DNA of 64,000 nucleotides, taken from Anthoceros angustus (lineage: Eukaryota; Streptophyta; Anthocerotopsida; Anthocerotales; Anthocerotaceae). Each line of letters opens with the position of its first letter. The stretch's first letter is position 1. The notes beneath the pieces are model-generated. The model had not been told where the DNA came from and did no database searches. It saw only the letters and a list, made by a program, of their open reading frames with translations. Both the position numbers and the translations under genes were made by a program. Where the stretch lies: contig MU008201.1 of assembly GCA_010909165.1 (NCBI GenBank), forward strand, positions 310,001-374,000, written 5' to 3'. Shown here in pieces: positions 10,433-20,793 of the stretch.

Positions 10433-10917
10433 CTAACAACAATTGGCATCCTTTAGTGAAGGATTCCAATTGCCCATTTGAGCTTGGGATATGTAGAGTG
10501 CTCGGCTCAGGGTTGTCGCCAGAAGCGGCAGTCATGGTTCGGCCTGAATTCTGTGTGAGCGCCGGTCGAACGATGAATCTCAGTTCTGGTCCACTCTGGT
10601 GGGCTTTAGACCCCAGACATCCTCACATTGCGGGATGAAGGCAGCTAACAAGGGGCTTAAAAGCCCCTTGTTAGCTGGACATACCCAGCAATCAGGGTCG
10701 TCCATGTCACCACATTCTTTGTGGCCAAGTTCCATATATCCTATTCCAAGTTCCATATATGCAACACATGCGCTTCAGCTGTCACAACTAACAACAATTG
10801 GCATCCTTTAGTGAAGGATTCCAATTGCCCATTTGAGCTTGGGATATGTAGAGTGCTCGGCTCAGGGTTGTCGCCAGAAGCGGCAGTCATGGTTCGGCCT
10901 GAATTCTGTGTGAGCGC
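10433..10917. repeat. 130 bp direct repeat
   Basis: 10433-10562 and 10788-10917 are essentially identical, beginning ctaacaacaattggcatcc and ending ctgtgtgagcgc. G2 and G4 have this segment only once (about 36656-36788), so the duplication is private to copy 0. It separates the PPR start from the right end of the unit. Confidence 0.85.
10644..10675. repeat. Perfect 15 bp inverted repeat with 2 base loop
   Basis: gctaacaaggggctt (10644-10658) and its exact reverse complement aagccccttgttagc (10661-10675). In G2 the two arms are separate sequences several hundred bases apart (cagctaaccaggagctt near 36868 and tagccccttgttagctgg near 37151). The palindrome in copy 0 therefore marks a rearrangement junction. 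Confidence 0.85.
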
Positions 10918-10950
10918 AACCAAACCTCCTACATTTCCTATTTTTAGCCC
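10676..10950. other. Chimeric junction segment of copy 0
   Basis: Made of pieces found elsewhere in the unit: about 55 bases of the minus-strand PPR (acccagcaatcagggtcgtc, 10682-10735, equal to 36137-36185), a bit of the germin flank (ttccatatatcctattcc, as near 12180), a bit of the right flank (cgcttcagctgtcacaac) and then the second copy of the 130 bp repeat. No gene. Confidence 0.6.
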
Positions 10951-12487
10951 TTGTTAGCTGGACATCACACTATCACACAGAGCTCAAGTGCCAGAACAAC
11001 ACGAGCGACAACACTTGCAGAACATCGAACAATCATTTGAAAAGTCGCAGGACGGATGGAAACTGAAGGCTCTGGCAGAGCCAGAGCCAGAGACTGAGGC
11101 CCCCGACTCACGGCAGCTGCTCCAGCCCTAACCTCAGATCATACTGTACATGGCCACAGTCTAGAGCACGGCTGTTTGGCCCAGTCCTCGCAAGTGGCCA
11201 AGTTCCAAACGATTCTGAAGCAGAGCTTCAAATTCCTGCAATCGTGGCCCTGCAACATGTAAAATGTGGCAGGCAAGCACTCGCTTGACTTCGCGCATAA
11301 GGAGTTTCAACACGGATGTGGAGGCACCTCGACCTACCTCCATGTCCAGAGCAGCAACACATGCGCTTCAGCTGTCACAACTAATGTATGTGTGTGAGAG
11401 TAATGTGTGAGGAGCAGCACCTCCATGAAAATATTCATAGTGTTTCCACATGTATCTATCTCGGTTTCAAAGACTGCGCCCTAAAGCCGGAAAGATAAAA
11501 AGGAATCCTATAACTAATGTGTAAGACTAATGTGTGAGGAGCAGCACCTCCATGACACAGCAGATAGTGCTGTATCTCAGTTTCAAAGACTGTGCCCAAG
11601 AGATAAAAAAGATTCTATAATATATTTTAGGTATGATCATGTCAAGAATTGAAACCATTACCGTTCGGTCATTATATGCAACACAACTAACGAAAACAAA
11701 ACAGACACACAAATTTATTTGATGTCCACCAAGATTGAACATGCCCCTATGGGACTTGTTCTTCGGGCAACTTGTTTCATGGAGTAAACTAAACTAAGTA
11801 ACATCAACAGAATCAATATACGATATAAAATATATAGTTTTGAGGATTGACAAACCCAACTTGGAATGGGGCATATACGCCTCTTATTTTCATAGGCCTG
11901 TGTACTAGGAGAAGAAGAAAAAGGAGTATATTATAATCTACTTGAACGAAATTTTCATGGTTTACTTGGTATTTAATAACTTGTACCATGCTGCTTGTAC
12001 TAAGGGCATCTAATCCCTTTAGACATTCCATCTAAGTGTGTACTTAGATGGGGTGGCACAAATGCTTGATAACAAAGTTATTTTAAATGTGTGTTCATTT
12101 CTAAGCCATGTAGCCATGCAAGGCATTGTTATATCCGCTACATTGTCCGGTGCTTGCTTGTGGACAACTATTGTGCTCAAGTTCCATATATCCTATTCCA
12201 AGTTCCACATATATGCAAGACTCACTTACATATGAACAAATTTTTTTGAGGGAAAGAAAGGATGGAAGACCTAGAGTGTAGTGTAAGATGACACAAAATA
12301 CAAAATTTATTTTGAAGATATTTTATTTATATGAATAGAAAGAGGATGTGATGTTGATGGAAATGGTCATGGGTCCGTCCATGAAAGTACATAGCGCTAG
12401 CGCCCACCAAACACCAAGCCTGTTGTGTGCATACAACTAAGTTGAACGCCAAACTGTTCTCAAAAGCGTTCTTTGTGTTGGATTGAA
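10951..12487. other. G1 unit left part (germin downstream flank)
   Basis: Start of the repeated unit, at ggacatcacactatcacacag. No coding region is supported. Landmarks shared with the other units are caggacggatgg (11050), gcatcgctt-type PPR-free flank with atgtaaaatgtggcagg (11258), ggtttcaaagactgcgccc (11463), cggtcattatatgcaacac (11667), a gaagaagaaaaagg run (11910), and a short AT-rich stretch at 12290-12340 that probably contains the germin 3' end region. The germin gene lies on the minus strand, so this is its downstream side. Confidence 0.55.
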
Positions 12488-13173
12488 TCACTTCTGCGCT
12501 TTCTCAAGAAGACGCACGGTCTTATCGTCGATCCCGAAGGTCTGGGCGAGCACGTCGCTGGAGATGGGCTGAGGAGAGGCAGCGAAGAGCGCCTTGGCCG
12601 CCTGCTGGACCCCCGGGTTCTGGCTGCTGAGCGCGGCGATGGCCCAGGCCTTCCCGTGCCCGGTGTTCTTCTGGAAGTGGAGGAGGCCGCGGGGGAAGAC
12701 GAACAGATCGCCGGCATTCAGCGTCGTCTGGTACAGCACGTTGGCGTTGGACGACACGAAACCCACCTCCAAAGTCCCCTCCACCAGGAACAGCAGCTCG
12801 GTGGCGCGCGGGTGGACGTGCGGCGGGTTCAGCCCCGGCGGCGAAGTCGATCCTGGCAGCCGAGATCCCCAGCGTGTTCAGCCCCGGGAACTGGACTGCG
12901 GACGCCGGCGTCACCGCCGCCTTGTTGGCGTTGTTGGTGTTCCCGGGGTCGCCAGAACCGGGACTTGAAGTCCTCCGATACCGTGTCCTTGGCTGCCTTG
13001 CACGGGAAGCCGTTGATGGTGGGCGAGCCGGCCGGGAGGCCCACGCAGAAGTCCTGAAGCGGGTCCTCGTCTGCTGCCGACGCGATGGGGAGCGCTGCGG
13101 CGTAGATCGCGGCCATGGCCAGGATGGCGAAGGCCAGGCGCCTCGTTGCGAGATGGGTGTCACGTCCCGCCAT
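12488..13173 (-). pseudogene. Germin-like protein gene, G1 copy (frameshifted as written)
   Basis: Encodes an apoplastic cupin of the germin-like family (known members include oxalate oxidases and Mn superoxide dismutases; activity here is unknown). The ATG at 13173 opens MAGRDTHLATRR and a hydrophobic signal segment ending LPIASA, then Cys in DFCVG and GFPCK, the conserved disulphide pair. The frame breaks after VSEDFKS because two G/C runs are each one base shorter than in G4, and again before germin box 1. The last 98 codons are in frame: TLEVGFVSSNANVLYQTTL, box 2 GDLFVFPRGLLHFQKNTG with the metal-binding His, and a C-terminus LLEKAQK. All breaks lie in homopolymers, so they may be sequencing error. 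Intact family length is about 228 residues, matching this one. Confidence 0.9.
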
Positions 13174-13331
13174 TGCGATGATGAGTCTAGAGGAGAGTGT
13201 TGGTGGTGATGGGTTGCACCAAAGAGAGCTGGGAGGTGGGATTATCTATGCTGCGAGCGCCGGAGGCGGATGTGCGGGTTTGCGGATGTGACAATGTGGA
13301 GGTGGTGAGGAGAGCGATGGAGGATTGTGGG

Positions 13332-13338
13332 TTTTATA
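13332..13338 (-). promoter_or_regulatory. Probable TATA box of germin G1
   Basis: The minus strand reads tataaaa about 160 bases upstream of the germin ATG, a plausible core promoter position. It is conserved in G2, G3 and G4 and changed to tacaaaa in copy 0, whose germin gene is also lost. Confidence 0.5.
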
Positions 13339-13929
13339 CCCCTGGCTTGGAGGAGTAGGAATGTGGGGCTGCGCGGCTAGTGGAGACTGACCCGCTTTGC
13401 AGACGAAATGGAGACCGCGTCGGTCGACCCGGCCATGACCCACTGGGTTGTCCTGTGATTACACGTCTTGCTTACACAACTGACTTGACCCGGGCGCGCA
13501 GTTCCTAAATATCGGGCCATCTGGATAGATTAGTCTTTCGGAAGTGCAACGTACTTCTGCACCTTGCCAATCGCGTCTCAGAACTGCATCGGGCATGTTA
13601 AACTGATCCATACAAACTTACAGGAAACAAGTATGTGCATGTAGCGTCAAGTCGATGGAAACCCTGAGTCAAAGATGTCCGATCCGTGGTCTCTTCGATG
13701 CACGGTGTCTAGGAGTCCCAGCAGCACCTGAGCTGCATCTTAGAGACGTTTGGACCTGAATCACCTCAAAGAATATACCAAACACTCTCTGGAAACGATT
13801 CCCGAAGTTCACCATGTACGTACACTCTGTGGCAGCTTCCGGGTACGAAAGTGCCTCAGTCTTTCATAGCACTATAAAGATGAAGGGCTTCCTGACCCAT
13901 GCCTTGCTGGGAATATCATGCTATCACGT

Positions 13930-14115
13930 TACCACATCTTTTTGAACAAGTCCGTCAAACAGTTTCTGAGCCATCTTTTTGAACAAGTCCGTCAAACAGT
14001 TTCTGAGCATCTTCCAAGCTGCCACACTTTGCATACATGTCTACCAATCTCTTGGCTACAAACACATCAGGTTGATGTCCTTGTTCTCTAATTTGTATAT
14101 TAAGCTGTTTCCCCG
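13930..14115 (-). pseudogene. Short PPR fragment on the minus strand, G1
   Basis: The minus strand reads NPALETGKQLNIQIREQG, QPDVFVAKRLVDMYAKCGS and LEDAQKLFDGLVQKDVVT, a typical L motif end, S motif and P motif start of a PLS PPR protein. A 37 bp tandem duplication (catctttttgaacaagtccg...; about 13940-14007) repeats its distal end. It is followed by a stop. The same fragment lies in the same place in G2, G3 and G4. Confidence 0.7.
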
Positions 14116-14399
14116 TCTCCAGAGCCGGGTTGCCGATACTTGCACATTATCAAGCCCTGCAGATCTATCCCATGCCCTATAAGTACTGGCTTTCAGCCAT
14201 GAACGTCTCAGCAGGTGTCCTGACCGTGTCACAGTTTTGATTAGCCCCCTCGAGATAGTCCAGATGAGCCCTGGCTCTTGCTCAGCTTCTTGCTGATCTG
14301 AGCTACTCATCATCGCCACTGACACTGCATTATCTGACAACCCTTTCGCCCTACAGACCTTCTTAAACCCATTGTCACACATCTGCTATACCCGATGCT

Positions 14400-14968
14400 A
14401 CCACATTTGCCTCTCCTGTAGGCATGTGCATGGGTGGGCGAATCAGTTCTGGAGAAAGGGAAAGAGCTACACGGACAGATTGGAGAACGAGGACTTCAGG
14501 CGCATGAAGTTCGACGTTGCAGCCTGCCAAACATGTTTGTCGACTGTGGCAGCTTAGTAGACGCGCAACTTGTGTTTGATGGGTTTGCGATCGACGGACT
14601 TAGTCCAAAACGTGTGCTGACATGGAATGCCATGATAGGAGGTTATCCACAGGAGGGAATGGGGAAGGAAACCCTTTCTCTTCACATGGCAATGCAAGAA
14701 GAAGGGTTGGTCGCACCTAATTCTGTGACGTTTGTGTGCCTCCTGCACTATGCGCAAGTGTGCCAGCTTTGGGTCTCTGGCCAGCAGTTTGGCACACATG
14801 TGTGCAAAGTATGGCAGCTTGCAAGACACACATTGTTCTATGGTGTCGGTAAGAAAGACGTCATGATGTGGAACGCCATGATTGCAGGGTATTCCCGTCA
14901 GGGCATGGGGCAGGAAGCATTTGGCCTCTACATGCCTGTGCAAATGTGGCAGCTTTGCATTTGGGAAG
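14400..14968 (+). pseudogene. PPR fragment on the plus strand, G1, cut by a retroelement
   Basis: Reads MGESVLEKGKELHGQIGERG, LPNMFVDCGSLVDAQLVF, SPKRVLTWNAMIGGYPQEG, GLVAPNSVTFVCLLHYAQV and KKDVMMWNAMIAGYSRQG, with an internal PPR motif scrambled by a deletion near 14750-14800. It stops at gggaag (14963-14968), where the retroelement begins with tgtggaacacc. In G2 and G4 the PPR sequence continues from the same point with gcagcttcacttgcag. Confidence 0.75.
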
Positions 14969-15491
14969 TGTGGAACACCGAATTTTGGGTCCACGGTTAG
15001 AAGAGAGGCGGATGCCTCCTAATTTTGTTCATATTAGCTAGGTTTTCTTTTTCTTTTTTTTCTTTTTCTCATCAAGAGATTGCTGATGGGAAGACAGCAA
15101 CGAGAAGTTGCCAGCTGAGAAGTGGGAGGACAGGATGGCAGTTCCCCGACTGGACGGATGGAACGTAGCAAAACCGGACCTAAGGAATGGTCCAACGGCT
15201 AGTCAGGACGGAGGGCTGGTCAGGAGGGTCGGAAAGCTTATGCACGAGGAGACAGGTTCGCCGAAGTCCGAACCTGGAGTGCCGAGGGTTGGTACCAGGC
15301 CTAGGAGCGGCGGCGCCAAATCACTCCCCGGCCGCGACAGACTGAGCATGCAGCGGGAGTAAGTTCCTACTCCAACTGAAGGACGCGCGCGCGCAAGGAG
15401 ATTTTCGCGAGAGACGGACAGGCGCGCGAGAGGAAGGAAAGGGGCAAGAGGAGCAAGGAGGGAGCGCATGCAAGACATATATAGAGGAATC

Positions 15492-15807
15492 GTCCTTGGC
15501 GCTTGGAGGAGGAAAATCGGGCGTTGTCCTTGGCCTTTGGCAAATTTCGGACAGGCTGAAGATTGGACGGCGGCGGGCGGTTTTAGGACTGCGACGTGGC
15601 AGCGGACTGATCCCCTTGTGCATGGCCCTCAATTTTTCTTTCCTTGGCCTTTGGTAGTTGGAGGATAGCTGAGATTTTCCTTGGCCTTTGGTGGTTGAGG
15701 AATCGCTAACGTTTTGCTAATGGAGGGAAGAGTCCTTGGCCTTTGGACAATAAGGGTCTTGTCCTTGGCCTTTGGGGTTTGGAAAATTCCCCATCACAGT
15801 ATATAAG
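15492..15807 (+). promoter_or_regulatory. Promoter with five exact tccttggcctttgg repeats and TATA box
   Basis: The 14 bp word tccttggcctttgg occurs exactly at 15527, 15641, 15678, 15733 and 15762, and with two changes at 15494 (tccttggcgcttgg). A TATA box tatataag follows at 15800-15807, just before the gag-like gene. The spacing of the words is irregular (114, 37, 55, 29 bases), as expected of activator binding sites rather than a satellite. The second copy (41630-41925) keeps the same set. Confidence 0.65.
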
Positions 15808-15839
15808 GAAGTAGTCGGACAGTGATCAGTCCATTTGGG

Positions 15840-18341
15840 CTGATAGGAAGGATCGGAGGAGCCGGAGGCCAGGAGCCTCTAAAAAAACCACGAAGAAACA
15901 CTTAGCGAATTTTGGAGGAGAAGTCAGCCCAGGGAGAAACGGAGGAGATGAAGGCGCAATAGTCTTGGAGGAGTGCAGTCCGCCAGTAAGGAGGGAGGCG
16001 GCCACAGCCGGCAAAGGAGAAGAAGAAGGAGAAGTCTGTGAAGGAGAAACCCGAGAAAGACCAGGCCGAGAAGGAGGGCCAGGGTTTCTATAGCCAGCGT
16101 GCAAGTCTCCACGAGAGACTTGTGGGATTTTCGACAGGTCAGCGGCGACAACGCAATGGGCTTCTGATAGCACCTTTGGGCCTATTCTAATGTGGAATTG
16201 GTTGAGTCTTGCTACAAGCATCTTGAACTCACAGAGGAAGAAACGGAGAACATGGAGGAAAGGAACGTGCGGATAGATCCGAAGGGATGGACTGTCCAGC
16301 ACATTCGTAAGGTATATGGGAGGCCAGAGAGCGCAAGTGATGGTGTGGCTCCCATCGAGAGGAATGAAGATGGAAAAAGAGCAGTAGTGGCTGACCTTCC
16401 CGAGGAAGCTCTCAGCATGCTCATCGGAGGGGTGGACGCGAAGACGCGAAATGGCTGGAGGACAGATAAGATTGCTGACCTCAAGTGGAAGCTTTTTACA
16501 AGGATAGTGCTGGGGCTGACTTGCGCCGTGAACCACCTACTTGTGCTCTTTCATTTTATGTGGAAGTTGAAGCAAGGAGCTCACCGACTGGGGACCATGC
16601 GTCGCGCCTATGAGCATCATCGAGACAAGCTGCTGAGGCCAAACATCGTGGACAATGAGCAGGCAAGACATGCCCATTTGAGCACTTACCTGGTGCAGTT
16701 GTGGGCGGCACATGGGTTACTCACAGAAGAGGAGCTGGAGGAGTCTTACCAGCTGTTTGAAGTAGTCGCTCTGCGGGACGGTACAGGGGTCCCTCTCCAA
16801 AAGAACGTTAAGAAGGCAGAGGAGGAACCCAAGGTGGAGCAAGGGAGTGCTTCACCTCAGGTGGTGATCTTGGATGATGAGACCACCCCGGCGTCTGACG
16901 CCAAGGAAGGAGAAGTGTCTGTCGTCTAGGAGGAGACAGTGGCACAAAAGGAAGAGGTGGCAGTGCCACCAAGTGTACACGAGGCAACCCCCATGGAGCA
17001 GGATGGTGGAACTAACCCACCCCAGGAAATAATAGAGTCACAGGAGTCCCACCCAACATCATCAGTCAGGAGCGGAGAGACTGCCCAACGGGGAAAAGGC
17101 ACTCGGACTCGATCCCAGGAGGGGGATGAGAAAACTAAGGCTTTGAAGGATCTGCTGACCATCTATCAGCTAATTGACACTCCACTAGTGAAGCAGGCCT
17201 TGCAGGAAGTAGAGGAGTTGGAGGTGAGAGCTGTCATCAGGACAGCCGAGGCGATTGCCCTACAGTCAGGTGGGGAGAAGGATAGCAAAGCTATCAAGGA
17301 GATGGCGCTGGCGAAGGGGCGCCTAGTTGACCTGGAGAGAAGGTTGGGGCTCAGCAAGATTGAAGAGCAGAGGCTGAGACAAGAAAGTAGGGAGCGTGTA
17401 AAGGAAGTGGCCACCCTCAATCAGAAAATTGAGGAGACTGTCCGATGTGGGAAGGAGTGGCAGCAGCAACTCTCAGCCCTTCAGGCTGAGAAGAAGCAGA
17501 ATGGGGATGCACTGAAGACTGTCCTGGAGGAGGCTGAGGCTGCCCAAGCCAAGAATAAAGAACTGGAGACCAAGCTCAAGGAGCTGGAGGAAGGACAGGC
17601 CACTTGGAGTGAGGAACGTGAGGAGCTCACAAAGCAAGCAACAAAGGCTGACCAACGGTGGAAGGAAGAGGTGGCCCACAGGAGGAAGATCATGCATCGC
17701 ATGCTGGTCATCAGGAAGCAACGCTTCCAGGCTGACTATGCTTGGCAACAGGGGATACTGGAGGTATGGAAGGGAGATGCGGCCGAGAATGTTACCTTAC
17801 AGCTTCGTTTGAGTGAGGTGGGTAGCAAAGCATCCCTCTCGAGTGTCACCTCTCGAGGGTCAACAAGCTCGCCAAGGAGATGCGCTCCTTGTTGACAAGG
17901 AAGTTGCTGGGTCCCCATGATGACGAGAGGGAGATTTTGGAGGAATTGCGACCAGCTTCGGAGATTCAGGACCTGGAGAGTGAAATGGATGCAGAAGGCT
18001 CAGTTTGGGAGGAGCCAATGGAGGAAGAGGTTTCCAGCCAGCCGGTAGGGTTGGTGGGGGTGTCTGGCGGCGGGACAGGAGTTGCACCAACACCCAACCG
18101 CCTTGAAGTAATTGCGGCGGTGGCAGTACAGGTTGCTACAGAGAGGCCGGTGCCTCTGCAAGAGCGCCCCGCGAGAGGGGGCGACGTTCCAGCTTCGTCA
18201 ACAGCCAGCGTCGCCGAGACAGACGTGAAGGCTCCTGTCGCGGCGACGGGAGAGGAGATTCGGACGGGGAACAGTCCCCCGGCGAAGAGAAGGAAGACGG
18301 TGGCAGGGCGCCTGGCCATGCCAACGCCCAAGAAGAAGTAG
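15840..18341 (+). CDS. Gag-like coiled-coil protein of the retroelement, one in-frame TAG
   Basis: Three consecutive open stretches form one protein of roughly 800 residues. The N-terminal part (to about 16190) is damaged here; the second copy keeps a start at 41989 (MSPAVSETLSRILEEK). 16192-16929 gives a helical region with NVELVESCYKHLELTEEE, FHFMWKLKQGAH and HLSTYLVQLWAAHG. It ends at a TAG (16927-16929) and the same frame continues EETVAQKEEVAVPP; the other copy has CAG at this place. 17100-17800 is strongly charged and predicted coiled coil (EEAEAAQAKNKELETKLKEL). A frameshift near 17880 leads into 17880-18341, ending with a basic tail PPAKRRKTVAGRLAMPTPKKK-like signal. No zinc knuckle. 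I cannot assign a known gag family; the structural-protein role is inference. Confidence 0.55.
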
Positions 18342-18755
18342 GAAAACAGTTGGTAGGGGAGTGAAGGGGTCATCAAGACCCATAGGGGGTTAGTGGGATT
18401 GTTAGGAGGGTAGGTTAAGAACCTTTAAGAGGCCACCTACTTGAAACCGTAAGCAAACCCCATGCACCCCCCAGACTTAATTAATGCTAGGGTTTGGGGG
18501 AGTTCCTACAAGAGGGGGAGGAGCTCCCATGATGAAATGTCATGCCTTGCTCTCCTGACCTATGTGTGCTTGTTTGCTATGCAAGCGTGCGTGCCGACTG
18601 TGTGAGGGTGCATGGTGTCTAGTAGGGTCTTGAGGTGCGGTGACCAGGGTAAGGGCTGGGCCCAAGCCTTTCTTTGTTGAGGTAGCAGCTGGGAAGTATT
18701 TGAGCGGTGAGGGAGCGGCGTTGTGGTTGCAGCGACAGTGCGTCAGGCTAGTGTA

Positions 18756-18809
18756 GGCATACCCAGCAATCAGGGTCGTCCATGTCACCACATTCTTTGT
18801 GGCCAAGCT
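18756..18809 (-). pseudogene. 54 bp PPR sliver between two elements
   Basis: Nearly identical to 36133-36186 of G2 (ggcatacccagcaatcagg to ggccaagct), coding NVVTWTTLIAGYA on the minus strand. It is all that remains of the G1 minus-strand PPR between the retroelement on its left and the unclassified element on its right. Confidence 0.8.
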
Positions 18810-20237
18810 GTGATTAAACATGGAGAACATCAAGCACGAAGAGAATGCTCGTATCACAAAGTGCTTAAGAATCAAATTTATGAGAGTGTGTGGCGCGACT
18901 TTCGCTGACGGTCAGCCGGGCGCGCACAATCCCGTGTCGATGTAGTAAGGGGTCCGTTCCCAAAGGGAATGATTGGTTCCGTTTTGCACGTCGCGGACCG
19001 ATTCTCGCCTCGTCGTCGGGGCAGTTTCTATCTGAGACCTCAACGCAATCGTTTTCACTCATAATTAGTCTTAAGCGTCCACCGAACAGGCCCGGCGTGG
19101 CCGAACGTTTAAGGACTCGTTCTCGTCCGTTTCCTATCAGTCCGTCCTATGTCTCGTCTAGTCCGTCCCTCCTACCACGCTCACTAAGCACGTTACCAGT
19201 TGGGAAATCGTGGGTGGGTTTGCGTCCCGGACCTCCGCCGCCGCGTTCAACGGGCCTCTCGTCCGGCTCGCACGCCCTCGGAGTTCCGCTGGTCTCACCG
19301 CCCGCTCGGCGCGCCTCGCCCGGAAGAGCAAGGGTCCCTGGTCGTCTGCTCCTGCACACATCACCACACGTTAGGGTCCATCACCAGGACGTGGATCAGT
19401 CTCTCCGGGGCTGTCTTGCCTGCTCAGTGACTCAGGACTCGTGCTAGCAAAGGACACAAAAGGGTCTGCAAAGAGAACGCGGTATTAACCCCAAAAGAAA
19501 GATGCTTTACTAGAGCGGCCTCTGCCCTCTTATACTACGCTCTGAGGAGGCGTCTTTATTACACTCCTATCCTGAGCTGATGTCCAGCTCAGTGTGCCCT
19601 AGCCCCCAGCCCTACTATTTCCCTTAGCCCACCTATCTTCGTCTACGGCGGTGGGGCTGAGGGTGCCCATGATTCCGCCCTGGCGCTGGCGGCCCAATCC
19701 TTAGCTCTGGCAGTTGCGGCGCACCCAATCGGATGATCCGCGAGGCGGGGCCCCTCCCTCATCCCGAGACTGTCAGGCTGAGCTACGGGCGACGACCTGA
19801 CGACCGCAGTGACCACCAAGTGTTCCTCTTCGCCCCCTCTTAACTCGCTGGTGGGTCCCTGCTCTGCGGGTCCACCAGGAAGCTGATCTGCCTGAGTGGG
19901 CTGACGGTGATCCCCCCTTTCCACCTCCTGCGTCCGGACCTTGGGGTCTGCCCTTGCTTCCAGAGTCCGGACCTCGGGGTCCAGTCTCGATTCCGGAGTG
20001 CGGACCTCGGGGTCCGGTCTCGATTCCGGAGTCCGGACCTCGGGGTCCGGTCTCGATTCCGGAGTCCGGACCTCGGGGTCCGGTCTCGATTCCGGAGTCC
20101 GGACCTCGGGGTACGGTCTCGATTCCGGAGTCCGGACCTCCGGGTCCGGTCTCGCGGGTTCCTGGACACCCTCGCCCAGAGCATTCTCCGGGGGTCCGCC
20201 TTCACCCACCGGACCCCCTGCTTGTCTTGGATCCCTT
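18810..20237. mobile_element. Unclassified element, possibly a solo LTR, copy 1
   Basis: Sequence foreign to the array unit, starting tgattaaacatgg after the PPR sliver and ending at the unit flank ggacatcac (20238). It has LTR-like features: tttattacactcctatcc near 19555 and a cg-rich centre. It contains the 33 bp minisatellite. A minus-strand open frame (19643-20209) has an 11-residue repeat (PDPEVRTPESR), but this simply follows the minisatellite period. No transposase or polymerase motif is visible. A second copy is at 44721-45937. Confidence 0.45.
19930..20160. repeat. 33 bp minisatellite
   Basis: About six copies of a 33 base unit made of ggacctcggggtccgg, then tctcgattccggagtcc. Because 33 is a multiple of three, all six frames stay open and encode 11-residue repeats. 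The unit contains nested palindromes (ggacctcggggtcc is near-palindromic; tccgga). The second copy at 45695-45880 is much eroded. Confidence 0.85.
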
Positions 20238-20299
20238 GGACATCACACTATCGCACAGAGCTCAAGTGCCAGAACAAAACGAGCGACAAACAACGTCTG

Positions 20300-20318
20300 T
20301 TTTGAAAGGGGTTTCTCC
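20300..20318 (+). repeat. Left terminal inverted repeat
   Basis: ttttgaaaggggtttctcc, exact reverse complement of 31560-31578. Similarity extends outward a few bases (acgtctg here; agcgtct in inverted orientation at the right end of the second copy). A second, direct aaaggggtttt word follows at 20323. Confidence 0.85.
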
Positions 20319-20793
20319 TGTCAAAAGGGGTTTTGGAAAAAATCCCAACCCTATTTCTCCGAATACCGAAGCTGGGTTGGTTTTTGTTGAGTTTTGTAGG
20401 TGTTGATCCATCGGTTTCGGGCATTCTTGGCTCCGGCACCACTTCCTGTCCGGTCATATACACCGCGGTGGCGCCTTGCACTCGGGTTCTGGCTAATTCG
20501 TCGGTGTGATGAAGGGCCTGTGACCGAATTCTTCCATAATTTCGGCATGTTAGTTGTTTCTGCAATTTGTGTGGTTCTGTATGGTTTTGTATACCAGGGG
20601 GGGGCTAGGCGCGCGTAAGTGCATGCTTAAACAAGGGTATGCGCAAACTTGTGCGCGCACATATCAAAACGAGTGCGAAACATATCACTCGACTAAGGAA
20701 ATATGTCTTTTTGGAGGTCTGCAAATGTGACGGAAGCCCCGACGACATAAGAAGTTGCACAAATTGGCGTACGTCCACATGGACACACCTCAT

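Larger units (their letters stand above)
14969..18755 (+). mobile_element. Pol-less LTR-like retroelement (LARD/TR-GAG type), copy 1
   Basis: Inserted in the G1 PPR fragment; begins with tg (tgtggaacaccg) directly after PPR sequence. 14969-15830 looks like a promoter-bearing LTR/U3-R: repeated CCTTGGCCTTTGG words and a TATA box. Then comes one long gag-like coding region (15840-18341) and 400 bases of non-coding sequence. No reverse transcriptase, integrase or protease motif is present, and no second LTR was found, so the right end looks truncated or the element is not a standard LTR retrotransposon. Beyond it the host PPR sequence resumes 475 bases further on, so insertion came with a deletion or later loss. 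A second copy is at 41153-44667. Confidence 0.6.

Noticed and set aside
12473-13209. Long plus-strand open frames opposite the germin genes (also near 33168-33985, 38673-39407, 58795-59411)
   Set aside because: They are antisense to a recognised germin-like gene, GC-rich, and their products have no family resemblance.
18880-19100. Possible ribosomal RNA or tRNA-like GC-rich stretch
   Set aside because: No conserved rRNA block or tRNA arm and anticodon structure could be found on reading both strands.
19643-20209. 188-codon minus-strand frame with PEVRTPESR repeats
   Set aside because: The repeat follows the 33 bp minisatellite, all other frames are equally open, and the second block does not keep it.
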